Counted from the stretch's first letter, positions 24,891 to 33,802 are shown. The stretch: 47,800 bases of DNA from an uncultured Gammaproteobacteria bacterium (GCA_937958785.1 CALGMY010000183.1:1-47800), one strand, 5' to 3'. A program made the numbers and translations. The notes: a model not told the origin generated them from the letters alone.

Positions 24891-25781
24891 TTAAACCACA
24901 TTCCGGCCCCGCCGCAGGGACACGAAATTGTCCGCCAGCCCAGCGGCGGCCAGGGCCACCAGGCCCATGCCGGCCAGGGGCGCCCCGATCAGCAGGGGGC
25001 CATACAGGACCAGGGGCCAGACGCGGGGCCACTGGCGCGCGTCGGCGGTCCAGTGCACGACCGCGAGCCCCTGGGCGGCGAAGCCCGTGCCAAGTACCAG
25101 CAGCAGGCCACCCCCCAGGGTTTCAAGGCCAGCCGCCAGCAACACCAGGGCAATGGCAGCGGCCACCGCGAGTACCCGCCCCAGGCGCAGCATCAGGAAC
25201 TGCCGGCGCCAGTGGGCGGGATCGTCCGCGTGCCGCCCTAGCCAGAGGCCGAGGATCAGGGCGAGGAGCCAGGTCGACAGCAGGCTGGCGGCCAGGACGC
25301 CATGCATCAGGGCAGCGAGCGTTCCCAGCCAGCCGGCTGGCAGGCCCTCCGCCTGGGGCAGTCCGGCCGCCTTCACCAGCCCGGTCAGGACCGGCTCCCA
25401 GAACCCCCGGGCGTCGGGGACGGCCAGGGTGGCCACGAGCACGCCAGCGGCTGCCGCGATGACCAGGGACTGGACTGGCAGGTCCACCGTGCCAAACCGG
25501 GCCAGCTGGGCGCCTGCCAGCACCGCGCCGGACCAGAGGACGCCCGCGACCAGCACCGCCGGCAGGGGCGATGCGGCTGTTGCGTCACCGCCGGCTATCC
25601 CGAGGATGGCCGCCAGGATGCCGATGGCCAGCGCGACGTCGAGTCCTGCCACCCGCCAGCCGGCGACGCGGGACGTGAGCACGATGAGCGCGGCGCTCAT
25701 GACGTTGGTCAGCGGCAGCACGAACAGCCCGACGATGACCGCGACACGCGCGGCCCGTCTCTCGAGCAGCCAGCGGATCAC
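24891..25781 (-). CDS. DUF2232-type polytopic membrane protein
   Basis: 296 very hydrophobic residues with about eight predicted membrane segments. Its place between rpsR and rplI is where many gammaproteobacteria carry a DUF2232 membrane protein, and the size fits. The function is unknown to me; the family name rests on position, size and topology more than on motifs. It starts at a GTG with GGAGG about ten bases upstream. The 94-base leader before it is mostly a 15-bp tandem repeat. Confidence 0.75.
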   Translation of the reverse strand: MIRWLLERRAARVAVIVGLFVLPLTNVMSAALIVLTSRVAGWRVAGLDVALAIGILAAILGIAGGDATAASPLPAVLVAGVLWSGAVLAGAQLARFGTVDLPVQSLVIAAAAGVLVATLAVPDARGFWEPVLTGLVKAAGLPQAEGLPAGWLGTLAALMHGVLAASLLSTWLLALILGLWLGRHADDPAHWRRQFLMLRLGRVLAVAAAIALVLLAAGLETLGGGLLLVLGTGFAAQGLAVVHWTADARQWPRVWPLVLYGPLLIGAPLAGMGLVALAAAGLADNFVSLRRGRNVV

Positions 25782-25823
25782 CGGACCCGGGCCTCCAGCC
25801 CGCGGAGCGGCAGGGGCAGTGCG

Positions 25824-25883
25824 TGCCGGCTCTGTGTTTGCCGGCTCTGTGTTTGCCGGCTCAGTGCTTGCCGGCTCAGTGCT
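25824..25883 (-). repeat. 15-bp tandem repeat, four copies, including the rpsR stop codon
   Basis: Four head-to-tail 15-base units at 25824, 25839, 25854 and 25869 (plus-strand unit TGCCGGCTCAGTGCT, with TGCCGGCTCTGTGTT in the first two). The copies fall into two identical pairs. The unit nearest rpsR contains its last codons and stop (25876-25878), so the array looks like tandem duplication of the rpsR 3' end into the rpsR-DUF2232 spacer. Confidence 0.92.
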
Positions 25884-26100
25884 TGTCGGTGTAGGGCAGC
25901 AGCGCGAGGAAGCGGGCGCGCTTGATCGCCGTCGACAGCTGCCGCTGGTACCGGGCCTTGGTGCCCGTGATGCGGCTCGGCACGATCTTGCCGGTCTCCG
26001 TGACGTAGGCGCGAAGCGTTTCGAGATCCTTGTAGTCGATCTCCTTGACGCCCTCGGCGGTGAATTTGCAGAACTTGCGGCGGCGGAAGTACTTGCTCAT
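25876..26100 (-). CDS. rpsR: Ribosomal protein bS18
   Basis: 74 residues, standard bS18: YFRRRKFCKFTAEGV at the N-terminus, IDYKDLETLRAYVTETGKI in the middle and QLSTAIKRARFLALLPY near the end. It lies 53 bases after rpsF with no priB between them. The final codons are part of the downstream tandem repeat. Confidence 0.98.
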   Translation of the reverse strand: MSKYFRRRKFCKFTAEGVKEIDYKDLETLRAYVTETGKIVPSRITGTKARYQRQLSTAIKRARFLALLPYTDKH

Positions 26101-26153
26101 GGGGGGATTGTCCTGGATTCAGTGGGGTCCGGATGGGTCGACTGCGGACGGCC

Positions 26154-26573
26154 TCAGGCCGCCGCACCCTCGGAATCGGGGGCATCGCCGTCATCACCCC
26201 GGCCCCTCACCGGCCCGTCACCATCGTCGGACCGCGGCGGACGACCACCCTCGTCGGCAGCCTTCACGAGCGGGGAGGCCTCGGTAACCGCCTCGTCCCG
26301 GCCGATGACCAGGTGACGGAGGACGGCGTCGCTGAAGCGGAAGGCGCCGACCAGCTCCGCAAGGGTTGGCTGGTTGCACTCCACGTTCATCAGGACGTAG
26401 TGGGCCTTGTGGACCTTGTTGATGGAGTGGGCGAGCTGGCGCCGGCCCCAGTCCTCGTGCCGGTGAACGTGGCCACCGCCGGTCGTAATCATGCTGCGAT
26501 AGCGCTCGACCATGGCCGGCACTTGTTCGCTCTGGTCCGGGTGGACGAGAAAGACGATCTCGTAGTGACGCAT
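26154..26573 (-). CDS. rpsF: Ribosomal protein bS6
   Basis: 139 residues. MRHYEIVFLVHPDQSEQVP opens the bS6 domain, and INKVHKAHYVLMNVECN is the conserved strand. After about residue 105 comes an acidic Asp/Gly-rich tail (SDDGDGPVRGRGDDGDAPD), common in bS6 though its length varies. A strong AAGGAG ribosome site precedes the ATG. It is the first gene of the rpsF-rpsR-rplI group; rlmB ends 96 bases upstream. Confidence 0.97.
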   Translation of the reverse strand: MRHYEIVFLVHPDQSEQVPAMVERYRSMITTGGGHVHRHEDWGRRQLAHSINKVHKAHYVLMNVECNQPTLAELVGAFRFSDAVLRHLVIGRDEAVTEASPLVKAADEGGRPPRSDDGDGPVRGRGDDGDAPDSEGAAA

Positions 26574-26669
26574 CAGGCTGGCTCCTTGCGGGTTTCAGCC
26601 ACCCGTCCCGGGGGTGCCGGTCGGTGTGGCAAGGGTCGCGGCGGGGTACCCCGGCGCGGGCCCGCCATC

Positions 26670-27440
26670 TTAGCGGACCCGGTGTCCGCCGGGCAACCCG
26701 GGAACCGGGACTGCCCGCTGGCGCAGGCACTCGTACAGGCAGATGCCCGCGGCCACGGCCACGTTGAGGCTGCTCACGGTCCCCCGCATGGGGAGGCTGA
26801 CCCGGTGGTCGCAACGCTCACTGGTCAGCCGTCGCAGCCCCTCCCCCTCGGCTCCGAGCACCAGGGCGATGCCCGTGGTCAGGTCGACGTCGTAGAGGGA
26901 GGCGTCGGCCGCGTCATCCGTACCGACGATCCACAGGCCCGCCTGCTTCATGGTCTCGAGGAAGCGGACCAGGTTGCCGACCTCGACGATGGCCTGGGCC
27001 TCCGCGGCGCCGGCAGCCACCTTGCTGACCACGGGCGTGACCGCCACGTTCCGGTTCCGGGCGACGACCACGAGGTCGGCCCCGGCCGCGTCGGCGGTTC
27101 GCAGGCAGGCACCGAAATTGCGCGGGTCCTGGATGCCGTCCAGGACCAGGACCAGCGGCTTGTCGACCCGGGCCAGCAGGTCCCGTGCCGCGGCCTCGGA
27201 CAGGGGCCCGGTCTCCCGGGCAAGGGCCGCGACGCCCTGGTGCTTCGCGGTGCCAGTGAGCCGGGTGAGCTCATCCGCCGGCACCGTATCGACGCGGGCG
27301 GCCAGCAGCAGGACTTCCGCAAGGCGGGCACGGCGGTCCGCGCCGAGGCCCTCCTGGAGATAGACGCGCTCGACCGCCTCCGGCCGTGAGGCCAGCAACT
27401 GCCGGACGGGGTGGATGCCATACAGGAGCCGGGTGCCCAT
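26670..27440 (-). CDS. rlmB: RlmB, 23S rRNA (guanosine-2'-O-)-methyltransferase
   Basis: 256 residues of the SPOUT family. An N-terminal substrate-binding domain (LLYGIHPVRQLL) is followed by a catalytic domain with LDGIQDPRNFGACLRTADA, VLGAEGEGL and SLNVAVAAGICLYE, the three SPOUT motifs that bind S-adenosylmethionine. It methylates the equivalent of G2251 of 23S rRNA. The ATG at 27440 follows GAGGGG six bases upstream and fits family length; an ATG at 27452 overlapping the rnr stop (ATGA) is the alternative. Confidence 0.95.
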   Translation of the reverse strand: MGTRLLYGIHPVRQLLASRPEAVERVYLQEGLGADRRARLAEVLLLAARVDTVPADELTRLTGTAKHQGVAALARETGPLSEAAARDLLARVDKPLVLVLDGIQDPRNFGACLRTADAAGADLVVVARNRNVAVTPVVSKVAAGAAEAQAIVEVGNLVRFLETMKQAGLWIVGTDDAADASLYDVDLTTGIALVLGAEGEGLRRLTSERCDHRVSLPMRGTVSSLNVAVAAGICLYECLRQRAVPVPGLPGGHRVR

Positions 27441-27448
27441 GGCGCCCC

Positions 27449-29695
27449 TCATCGACCGCGCCGGGCGACGACGGGGCCGGACCTGCGCCGGCGCTGCGGC
27501 CCGGTCCGGGTCGTTTCGGCCGCATCGAGCATGAGGTCGATGCGGGCCTCGTCCGGGTCAACGCGTACCACCCGCACCCGCAGGTCATCACCCAGGTTGA
27601 ACGTGCGGCCGGTCCGCTCGCCGCGCAGGCCACGCCCCCCGGGGGCCAGGTGGTAATAGTCGCTGGGCAGGCTCGTGACGTGGACGAGGCCGTCGACGAA
27701 CAGGTCGCGGAGCATCACGAATAGACCGAAATGGGTGACGCCGGTCACCACGCCTTCCAGCACGGCCCCCACATGTTCCTGCATGAACAGGCACTTGCAG
27801 CGAGCTTCGACGTAGCGGGTGGCCTCGTCCGCCCGCCGCTCCTGCATGGAGTTGACGGTGCCGAGGTGCTCGGCACCGGGCAGGTCGAGGGCGAAGGCCG
27901 CGGGCTTGCCGCCGTCGAGCAGGTGGCCGATGCCGCGGTGGACTACCAGGTCCGGGTAGCGGCGGATCGGCGACGTGAAGTGCGCGTAGGTGGCCAGTGC
28001 GAGGCCGAAGTGCCCGGTGTTCGCGGGCTGGTACACCGCCTGCTTCATGCTGCGCAGGACGGCCGTCGCGAGCATGGGGAAGTCCGGCCGGTCGCTGATC
28101 TGGCGGAGGGCTTCGTTGATGTCCCGTGGACGGCGCCCGGCAGTCTCCGCCAGGGGCACGCCGAGGCTCTGGAACAGGTGACGGAGCTCCTCGAGCTTGT
28201 CGCCCTCCGGCCCCGCGTGAACCCGGTAGAGTGTGGTCAGCTTGTGCCGGAGCAGGTAGCGGGCCGCCTCCACGTTGGCGGCGATCATGCATTCCTCGAT
28301 CAGGCGATGGGCGTCGTTGCGCATCCGGGAGCCGACACCGAGGATGGCGCCGGTGTCGGCATCGAGCCGGATCTTCACCTCCGGCAGGTCCAGGTCGAGC
28401 GCGCCGCGGCGGTCCCGGGCGCGACGCAGGCTGCGATAGACACCGTAGAGGTTGTCGATGACCGTCCGGACGGCCGCAGGGACGCCCTCCGGGTCCTCCC
28501 CGCGCCGATAGCGGTCGACCTGGTTGTAGGTGAGCCGCGCCCGGGAATGCATCAGGGCGCGGTAGAAAGCGGCCCCGGAGACGTTGCCGCGTTCATCCAG
28601 CTGCATGTCGCAGGCGACACACAGGCGGTCCACCGCAGGCTTCAGGGAACAGAGCTCGTTCGACAGCTCCTCCGGCAGCATGGGGACCACCCGGTCGGGG
28701 AAGTACACGGAGGTGCCGCGACGCCTCGCTTCAGCGTCGATGGGGCTGCCCGCCTGCACGTAGTGGGACACGTCGGCGATGGCGACCACGAGCCGCCAGC
28801 CCCCGTCACGTGGTTCGGCGTGGACGGCGTCGTCGAAGTCCCGGGCATCCTCGCCATCGATGGTGACCAGGGGGAGGTCCCGCAGGTCCCGTCGCCCGCG
28901 CTTGTCAGCCGATGCCCCCTCGTGGCCCAGGCGACGGGCCGCCTTCAGCGCCTCCTCCGGCCAGCGGGACGGAATGTGGAACATCTCGACGGCGGCATCG
29001 GTCAGCACCCGCGGCTCGGTCGGGTCACCCAGCACTTCGACGATCCGGCCGCGCGCCTCGTGCTCCGGCCCGGGGTACTCGAGGATCTCCAGCTTGACCA
29101 GCTGCCCGTGCCGGGCGCCACCGCGGTCCCGGCTGGTGACGATGAAGCGATGGGGCGACCGGCCGGTCTCAACGACCCAGCCAAGGTCCCGGTCCTCGTG
29201 ATAGCGGCCGACGAGGCTCTCGCGACTCCGGGCGAGGATCTCGACGAGGGTACCAGCGCGGCGCCCGCCCCGGCCGCGGCCGCCGAGACGCACCGCCACC
29301 CGGTCCCCATCGAGCAGGGAACGCATCTCGGGTACGGGGAGGAACACGTCGTCGGAACCGTCGTCAGGCGCCAGGAAGCCGAAGCCGTCCCGGTGGGCAC
29401 TCACGGTGCCCGCGAGCACGTCGAGCTTGTCGGCGAGGCAGTATTCCCCGCGGCGGTTCACCAGAAGCTGACCCGCCGTGCGCAGTGCCTCGAGTCGCCG
29501 GCGCAGTTCCGCGACCTGTCGCTCCGCCTTGAGGTCCAGGGAGCCGGCCAGTGCCGCCAGCGTCAACGGGACACCCTGCTGCCTCAGGGCATCGAGGATC
29601 GCATTGGGATCGGGAATCGGGTGCTGGTAACGCGACGGGGTGGCGCCGGGACCGTCAGCCCTGGCGGTGGTGCGGCGGGTGCGCCGCTTACTCAT
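27449..29695 (-). CDS. rnr: RNase R, 3'-5' exoribonuclease
   Basis: 748 residues. It has an N-terminal helix-turn-helix-like region (PDPNAILDALRQQGVPLTL), two cold-shock domains, the RNB catalytic domain with TIDGEDARDFDDAVHAE (metal-binding Asp cluster) and HFTSPIRRYPDLVVHR, and a C-terminal S1 domain (GVVTGVTHFGLFVML) followed by a basic tail. It degrades structured RNA and takes part in ribosome quality control. It is followed directly by rlmB, the conserved order. Its upstream side faces the divergent tRNA-Leu gene. Confidence 0.97.
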   Translation of the reverse strand: MSKRRTRRTTARADGPGATPSRYQHPIPDPNAILDALRQQGVPLTLAALAGSLDLKAERQVAELRRRLEALRTAGQLLVNRRGEYCLADKLDVLAGTVSAHRDGFGFLAPDDGSDDVFLPVPEMRSLLDGDRVAVRLGGRGRGGRRAGTLVEILARSRESLVGRYHEDRDLGWVVETGRSPHRFIVTSRDRGGARHGQLVKLEILEYPGPEHEARGRIVEVLGDPTEPRVLTDAAVEMFHIPSRWPEEALKAARRLGHEGASADKRGRRDLRDLPLVTIDGEDARDFDDAVHAEPRDGGWRLVVAIADVSHYVQAGSPIDAEARRRGTSVYFPDRVVPMLPEELSNELCSLKPAVDRLCVACDMQLDERGNVSGAAFYRALMHSRARLTYNQVDRYRRGEDPEGVPAAVRTVIDNLYGVYRSLRRARDRRGALDLDLPEVKIRLDADTGAILGVGSRMRNDAHRLIEECMIAANVEAARYLLRHKLTTLYRVHAGPEGDKLEELRHLFQSLGVPLAETAGRRPRDINEALRQISDRPDFPMLATAVLRSMKQAVYQPANTGHFGLALATYAHFTSPIRRYPDLVVHRGIGHLLDGGKPAAFALDLPGAEHLGTVNSMQERRADEATRYVEARCKCLFMQEHVGAVLEGVVTGVTHFGLFVMLRDLFVDGLVHVTSLPSDYYHLAPGGRGLRGERTGRTFNLGDDLRVRVVRVDPDEARIDLMLDAAETTRTGPQRRRRSGPVVARRGR

Positions 29696-29724
29696 TGATT
29701 TCTTCAGTGGAATGGCTCATTTCG

Positions 29725-29753
29725 TTGACAAGGATACAGCGTGCCTTTACATT
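29725..29753 (+). promoter_or_regulatory. Promoter of tRNA-Leu
   Basis: A perfect -35 TTGACA (29725-29730) and a -10 TACATT (29748-29753, 4 of 6) are separated by exactly 17 bases. A GC-rich discriminator (GCCGC) follows, as seen at stringently controlled stable-RNA promoters. The predicted start near 29760 leaves about 20 bases of leader before the tRNA. Confidence 0.75.
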
Positions 29754-29781
29754 GCCGCACGCTCAGTTAGCTGCACACCAC

Positions 29782-29868
<87 letters not shown>

Positions 29869-29885
29869 CTTCATGACGACCCGGT

Positions 29886-30458
29886 TCAGGAGGGCCTGGC
29901 CGGGCGCTCGGTCGGGACCCGGGCCGGGTCGATGCCGGCTGGCGCCGTCCTCTGCACGGCCGCGTACAGCGCGCCCTCCTCCGCCAGGAGTTCAGGCGTG
30001 ATTCCGGTGATGTAGCCCCAGTCCTCCTCGCTGAACAGCACAGTCGTCAGGTGCCGCAGCGAGTGGCTGCGGGCGCCCAGCACATTCACCACGAAATCGA
30101 TGTAGGTCCGGGCAGCGGACTCGAAGGCCCCCCGCGCCGCTGCGCCCCGGGCGGCAAGGTCATCCGCAGCAGCCTCGAAGGCCCGCAGGGCCGCGCTGCT
30201 GTCCGCGAGCCGCGACTTCAGCGAGTTGATCTTCTCGTGGTCCTCGGCCTGGCCCGGCGGAACCCGGCTCGCGAGCAGGTTGGCGAGGCGCAGGTCCTGA
30301 TCGATCAGCCGCTGCTGGGCCGGCACCAGGTAGGCCGCGCAGGCCAGGTGGAACTCCAGCGGTGCGGCCACCGCTGCGTCGAGCCCGGCTCGAAAGGCTT
30401 CCCGCACCTGCAGCTTCCGTCGCCGCTCCCACTGCAGGGTTTCAAGTGGCTTCATCAT
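29886..30458 (-). CDS. Uncharacterised helical protein
   Basis: 190 residues that I do not recognise. No signal peptide or membrane segment is visible. It is rich in Ala, Arg and Glu and looks all-helical, with features such as EFHLACAAYLVPAQQRLIDQD, a possible coiled stretch at about 75-115, and a distinctive FSEEDWGYITGITPE near residue 145. Start ATG-ATG at 30458/30455. It overlaps the DUF6279 lipoprotein gene by 17 bases, so the two are probably coexpressed and may act together. Codon use matches its neighbours, arguing for a real gene. Confidence 0.7.
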   Translation of the reverse strand: MMKPLETLQWERRRKLQVREAFRAGLDAAVAAPLEFHLACAAYLVPAQQRLIDQDLRLANLLASRVPPGQAEDHEKINSLKSRLADSSAALRAFEAAADDLAARGAAARGAFESAARTYIDFVVNVLGARSHSLRHLTTVLFSEEDWGYITGITPELLAEEGALYAAVQRTAPAGIDPARVPTERPARPS

Positions 30459-31374
30459 TGCGCTTGTCTCCTCCGGATCTGACCAGGGCCTCGAAGTCCT
30501 CCGCGAAGGTCGTCAGCCGGCCGTCAAGGTGGCGACGCTGGTCCGCGGAGAGGCTGTCCAGGACGACGGCGACCAGCGCGAACGACGCGCGCCGGTTCTG
30601 CTCGACCAGCTCCCGGTAGCCGGGGCCGTCGAACTGGTCGGGATTCAGGAGCAGCCTGCCAAGGCGCTGCTCGAAGGCCGGATCGGTACGCCGGCCGTCG
30701 AGGAGACGCCGGAATTCCGCCTGCCAGGCGGCACGCCGGGACAGCCAGTCGGCCGACAGGTCATGGAACCTTGCCGTGCGGGTCCGGACCAGCACCTCCT
30801 GCGCGGACGTCAGGCGGCCGGTGAAGCGCCGGAAAGCCCGGATGATGGACTTGTCCTGCTTGGCCCGGCGCTCTGCGGCCGTGACGCCGGAGAAGTCCTC
30901 GGCGAGCTCCTCGTTGTCCCTGGCAAGGTTGGCAAACAGCGACTCGACCTGCTCATCCGACAGCGAGCGCAGCAGCACGGCCAGGTCGGGCGTCACCTGG
31001 ATGAGGAACCCGTCCCACAGGGTGACGACGTCGGCATAGCGGGCCGCGAGGAACGCCGGATCGACCGGTGGCGCGGACCCGGCCAGCATCGACCGGGTGA
31101 GGCCTGCGTACTGCGGCAGCTGGGTTTCCCGGTGCCAGCTCAAGGTGCGGCCGATCATGTCGCGCGCCAGTTGCTCCTGGCTGGCATCAAGGTCGAAGTA
31201 GTCCTCCACGTACCACAGCGCCAGCCAGTCCAGCTGGTTGTAGACCACCCTGACGACGCAGCCGCCCAGCAGCAGCACCGCGAGGAAGCCGGCGCAGGCC
31301 AGGCGCAGCTGCCGCCAGGACAGCCACGGCCCCCGCGGAGCCCTCGGAGTGCTGGTCTCTCGCGGCGGGTACAT
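30442..31374 (-). CDS. DUF6279-type lipoprotein
   Basis: 310 residues. A basic N-terminus and a hydrophobic segment end in the lipobox LLLGGC near residue 39. Next comes the family-like VVYNQLDWLALWYVEDYFDLDASQ, and the remainder is helical and charged. I recognise the pattern as the DUF6279 lipoproteins of gammaproteobacteria, whose function is unknown. It likely sits in the outer or inner membrane facing the periplasm. It starts 13 bases after purA and overlaps the following unknown gene, so the three form a compact unit. Confidence 0.82.
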   Translation of the reverse strand: MYPPRETSTPRAPRGPWLSWRQLRLACAGFLAVLLLGGCVVRVVYNQLDWLALWYVEDYFDLDASQEQLARDMIGRTLSWHRETQLPQYAGLTRSMLAGSAPPVDPAFLAARYADVVTLWDGFLIQVTPDLAVLLRSLSDEQVESLFANLARDNEELAEDFSGVTAAERRAKQDKSIIRAFRRFTGRLTSAQEVLVRTRTARFHDLSADWLSRRAAWQAEFRRLLDGRRTDPAFEQRLGRLLLNPDQFDGPGYRELVEQNRRASFALVAVVLDSLSADQRRHLDGRLTTFAEDFEALVRSGGDKRNDEAT

Positions 31375-31387
31375 GCGGGCGTCCGGC

Positions 31388-32680
31388 TCAGTCGAATGGA
31401 TGACGGAGGATGATGTTGTGATCCCGGTCGGCGCCCGTCGAGATCATGTCCACGGGGACGCCGACGATCGCCTCGAGGCGCCGCAGGTACTGGCGCGCCT
31501 CCGCGGGCAGGTCAACGAGCCGGCGCACGCCGACGGTCGATCCCGACCAGCCGGAGAGCTCCTCGTACACGGGCTCGACGTGCTGGTACTGGTCCACCAG
31601 CAGCGGCGGATTCTCCGTCACCGTGCCATCGAGGCGATAGCCGGTGCAGACCTTCACGACCGGAAGTCCGTCGAGGACGTCGAGCTTGGTCACGCAGAGC
31701 CCGCTCACGCTGCTGTTGATGACGGCGCGGCGGACGGTCACGGCGTCGAACCACCCGCACCGTCGTGGCCGGCCGGTGGTCGACCCGAACTCGACTCCGA
31801 CCCGGGCCAGGGTCTGGCCGGTCTCGTCGAAGAGCTCCGTGGGAAATGGCCCTCCGCCGACCCGCGTGGCATAGGCCTTGACGACCCCGAGCACATAGTC
31901 AAAGACGCGGGGCCCGAGGCCGGATCCGGTGGAACCTGCCCCCGCCGACGTATTCGACGAGGTGACGAACGGATAGGTGCCGTGGTCGACGTCGAGGAGG
32001 GCCCCCTGGGCCCCCTCGAACATCAGCCGGGCGCCGCCCCGGCGCAGTTCATCGAGGTAGGCCACGGTATCCACGACCATGGGGCGGATCCGTGCCGCCA
32101 GCCGCAACCATTCATCGCGCGTCTCGGCGACGCTCACCGGTGACACCGCGTAGTAGCGCTCCAGCATGAAGTTGTGAAGTTCCATCACTTCAGCCAGGCG
32201 TTCACCGAAATTGCGCTCGTCGAAGAGATCGGCCATTCGCAGCGAACGGCGGCCCGCCTTGTCCTCGTAGGCGGGCCCGATGCCGCGCCCGGTCGTCCCG
32301 ATCGCCCGCTCGCCCCGGGCCTGCTCCCGCGCCTGGTCGAGCGCGATGTGCGTCGGGAGGATCAGCGGGCAGGCCGCGCTGATGCGCAGGCGTTCGGCGA
32401 CGCCGATGCCCCGGGACTCGAGCCCGTCGATCTCCCGGAGCAGGGATGGCAGGTGCACCACCACGCCGTTGCCGATCACGCAGGCGACCCCCGGGCGCAG
32501 GATTCCCGACGGAATCAGGTGGAGGACCGTCTTCTCGCCATTGATGAGGAGGGTATGGCCGGCGTTGTGCCCGCCCTGGAAGCGGACCACGGCCTGGGCC
32601 TGCTCGGTCAGCAGGTCCACGATCTTGCCCTTGCCCTCGTCACCCCACTGGGTGCCGATGACGACTACGCACTTTCCCAC
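31388..32680 (-). CDS. purA: Adenylosuccinate synthetase
   Basis: First committed step from IMP to AMP, using GTP and aspartate. 430 residues, as in E. coli. Motifs are GTQWGDEGKGK (P-loop-like, residues 8-18), GGHNAGHTL, the IMP loop region TTGRGIGPAYEDK and VGGGPFPTEL. The frame extends 40 codons upstream, but the GTG at 32680 gives the family start VGKCVVVIGTQWG; its ribosome site is weak and it lies just behind the DUF2065 stop, so coupling is likely. Confidence 0.97.
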   Translation of the reverse strand: MGKCVVVIGTQWGDEGKGKIVDLLTEQAQAVVRFQGGHNAGHTLLINGEKTVLHLIPSGILRPGVACVIGNGVVVHLPSLLREIDGLESRGIGVAERLRISAACPLILPTHIALDQAREQARGERAIGTTGRGIGPAYEDKAGRRSLRMADLFDERNFGERLAEVMELHNFMLERYYAVSPVSVAETRDEWLRLAARIRPMVVDTVAYLDELRRGGARLMFEGAQGALLDVDHGTYPFVTSSNTSAGAGSTGSGLGPRVFDYVLGVVKAYATRVGGGPFPTELFDETGQTLARVGVEFGSTTGRPRRCGWFDAVTVRRAVINSSVSGLCVTKLDVLDGLPVVKVCTGYRLDGTVTENPPLLVDQYQHVEPVYEELSGWSGSTVGVRRLVDLPAEARQYLRRLEAIVGVPVDMISTGADRDHNIILRHPFD

Positions 32681-32682
32681 TG

Positions 32683-32880
32683 TCAGGTACCGCCCCGCAC
32701 GAATGCCAGCAGCGCCAAGCCTGCCAGCATGCTGAAGAGTCCGAAAAAGCGCAGCTGCCTGCCCGGCAGCGCGGCCAGCAACGTCACACTGCGGCGCCAA
32801 CCCTCCGGGGTCGCGAAAGGCAACAGGCCTTCCAGGACCAGGTACAGGGCAAGGCCGGTCAGGAGGTCAGTCCAGTCCAT
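32683..32880 (-). CDS. DUF2065 (YjeT-type) small membrane protein
   Basis: 65 residues with two hydrophobic helices (LLTGLALYLVLEGLLPFA and FFGLFSMLAGLALLAFV) joined by a loop with the family-like TPEGWRRS. It lies between hflC and purA, where E. coli has yjeT. Function unknown. The ATG at 32880 is the family start; upstream sequence in this frame is shadow of hflC. Confidence 0.9.
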   Translation of the reverse strand: MDWTDLLTGLALYLVLEGLLPFATPEGWRRSVTLLAALPGRQLRFFGLFSMLAGLALLAFVRGGT

Positions 32881-32932
32881 CGCCAGTCCGCCAGGCCCTC
32901 GGTCGCCACGCGCCCCGTGGGCCACGCGACCC

Positions 32933-33802
32933 TTAGCGACCGGCGCCAGACCCCTCCATGTACCGGAAGAACTCGCCCTCCTTGCCGAGTACGAGCAGGT
33001 CGTTCTCCTTGCCGAGCGACCGGCGATAGGCCTGGATGCTGCGATAGAAGGCGAAGAATTCCGGGTCCTTGCGGTAGGCGTCCGCATAGATCCGGGCCGC
33101 GTCCGCGTCTCCGGCACCGCGGACCTTCTCGGCTTCCCGGTAAGCTTCGGCCAGTGTCACGGTGCGTTGGCGATCCGCCTCGGCGCGGATCTGCTCGGCA
33201 TTTTCCGCACCCTGGGCGCGCAATTCTGAGGCCGTCCGGGCCCGCTCCTGCCGCATCCGGTCGAACACGGACTCGCTGACCTGTTCCGGGAACTCGGTGC
33301 GCTTTACCCGCACGTCGACCAGCTCCATGCCGAGCCCCCGGGCATTCTCCCGGGCACTGGCCAGCATGTTGTCGAGGAGCTCGCGCCGCTCGGCGGACAC
33401 GACCTGCGGCACGGTGCGCTTCGCGAACTCGCTCCGCACGCCATCCTTCACGATCTCGATCAGGCGCTGGGAGGCCAGCGCTTCGTCACCGCGGGTGGCC
33501 CGGTAGTAGGCGCCCACGTCGATGATCCGCCACTTCACGAAGAAGTCGACGAACAGGTTCTTCTTCTCGAAGGTCAGGAACGATTCCTGGGGATTGGTCT
33601 GGGTCAGGATCTGCCGGGGGAACTTCCGCACGTTGTTGATGAACGGCATCTTGAAGTGCAGCCCGGGCTCGAGGTCGGTCTCGATGATCTCGCCCAGCCG
33701 GAACTTGATGGCGAGCTCCCGCTCGTCGACGGTGAAGACGGACATGCTGAGGATCCAGGCGGCCAGCAGGATTGCCGCCGGCATGAGGGCGCGAATGTTC
33801 AT
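32933..33802 (-). CDS. hflC: HflC, FtsH-associated membrane protease modulator
   Basis: 289 residues. One N-terminal membrane helix (AAILLAAWILSMSVFTVDERE) is followed by a periplasmic SPFH/band 7 domain with GEIIETDLEPGLHFKMPF and a helical part rich in Glu, Ala and Arg (ADRQRTVTLAEAYREAEKVRG). With HflK it forms the large cage that surrounds and regulates FtsH. The ATG overlaps the hflK stop (ATGA). Confidence 0.97.
   Translation of the reverse strand: MNIRALMPAAILLAAWILSMSVFTVDERELAIKFRLGEIIETDLEPGLHFKMPFINNVRKFPRQILTQTNPQESFLTFEKKNLFVDFFVKWRIIDVGAYYRATRGDEALASQRLIEIVKDGVRSEFAKRTVPQVVSAERRELLDNMLASARENARGLGMELVDVRVKRTEFPEQVSESVFDRMRQERARTASELRAQGAENAEQIRAEADRQRTVTLAEAYREAEKVRGAGDADAARIYADAYRKDPEFFAFYRSIQAYRRSLGKENDLLVLGKEGEFFRYMEGSGAGR

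Noticed and set aside
25824..25883. Possible CRISPR array
   Set aside because: The units are contiguous 15-mers without spacers, and no cas genes are present. It is a simple tandem repeat.
26574..26669. Terminator in the rlmB-rpsF gap
   Set aside because: GGCGGG...CCCGCC and GGGGTACCCC palindromes are present but have no T-run and are expected in GC-rich spacers.
27731..29698. 655-codon open frame antisense to rnr
   Set aside because: Same reason: RNase R motifs are unambiguous on the minus strand, and the antisense frame is a compositional shadow that also runs to the rnr start.
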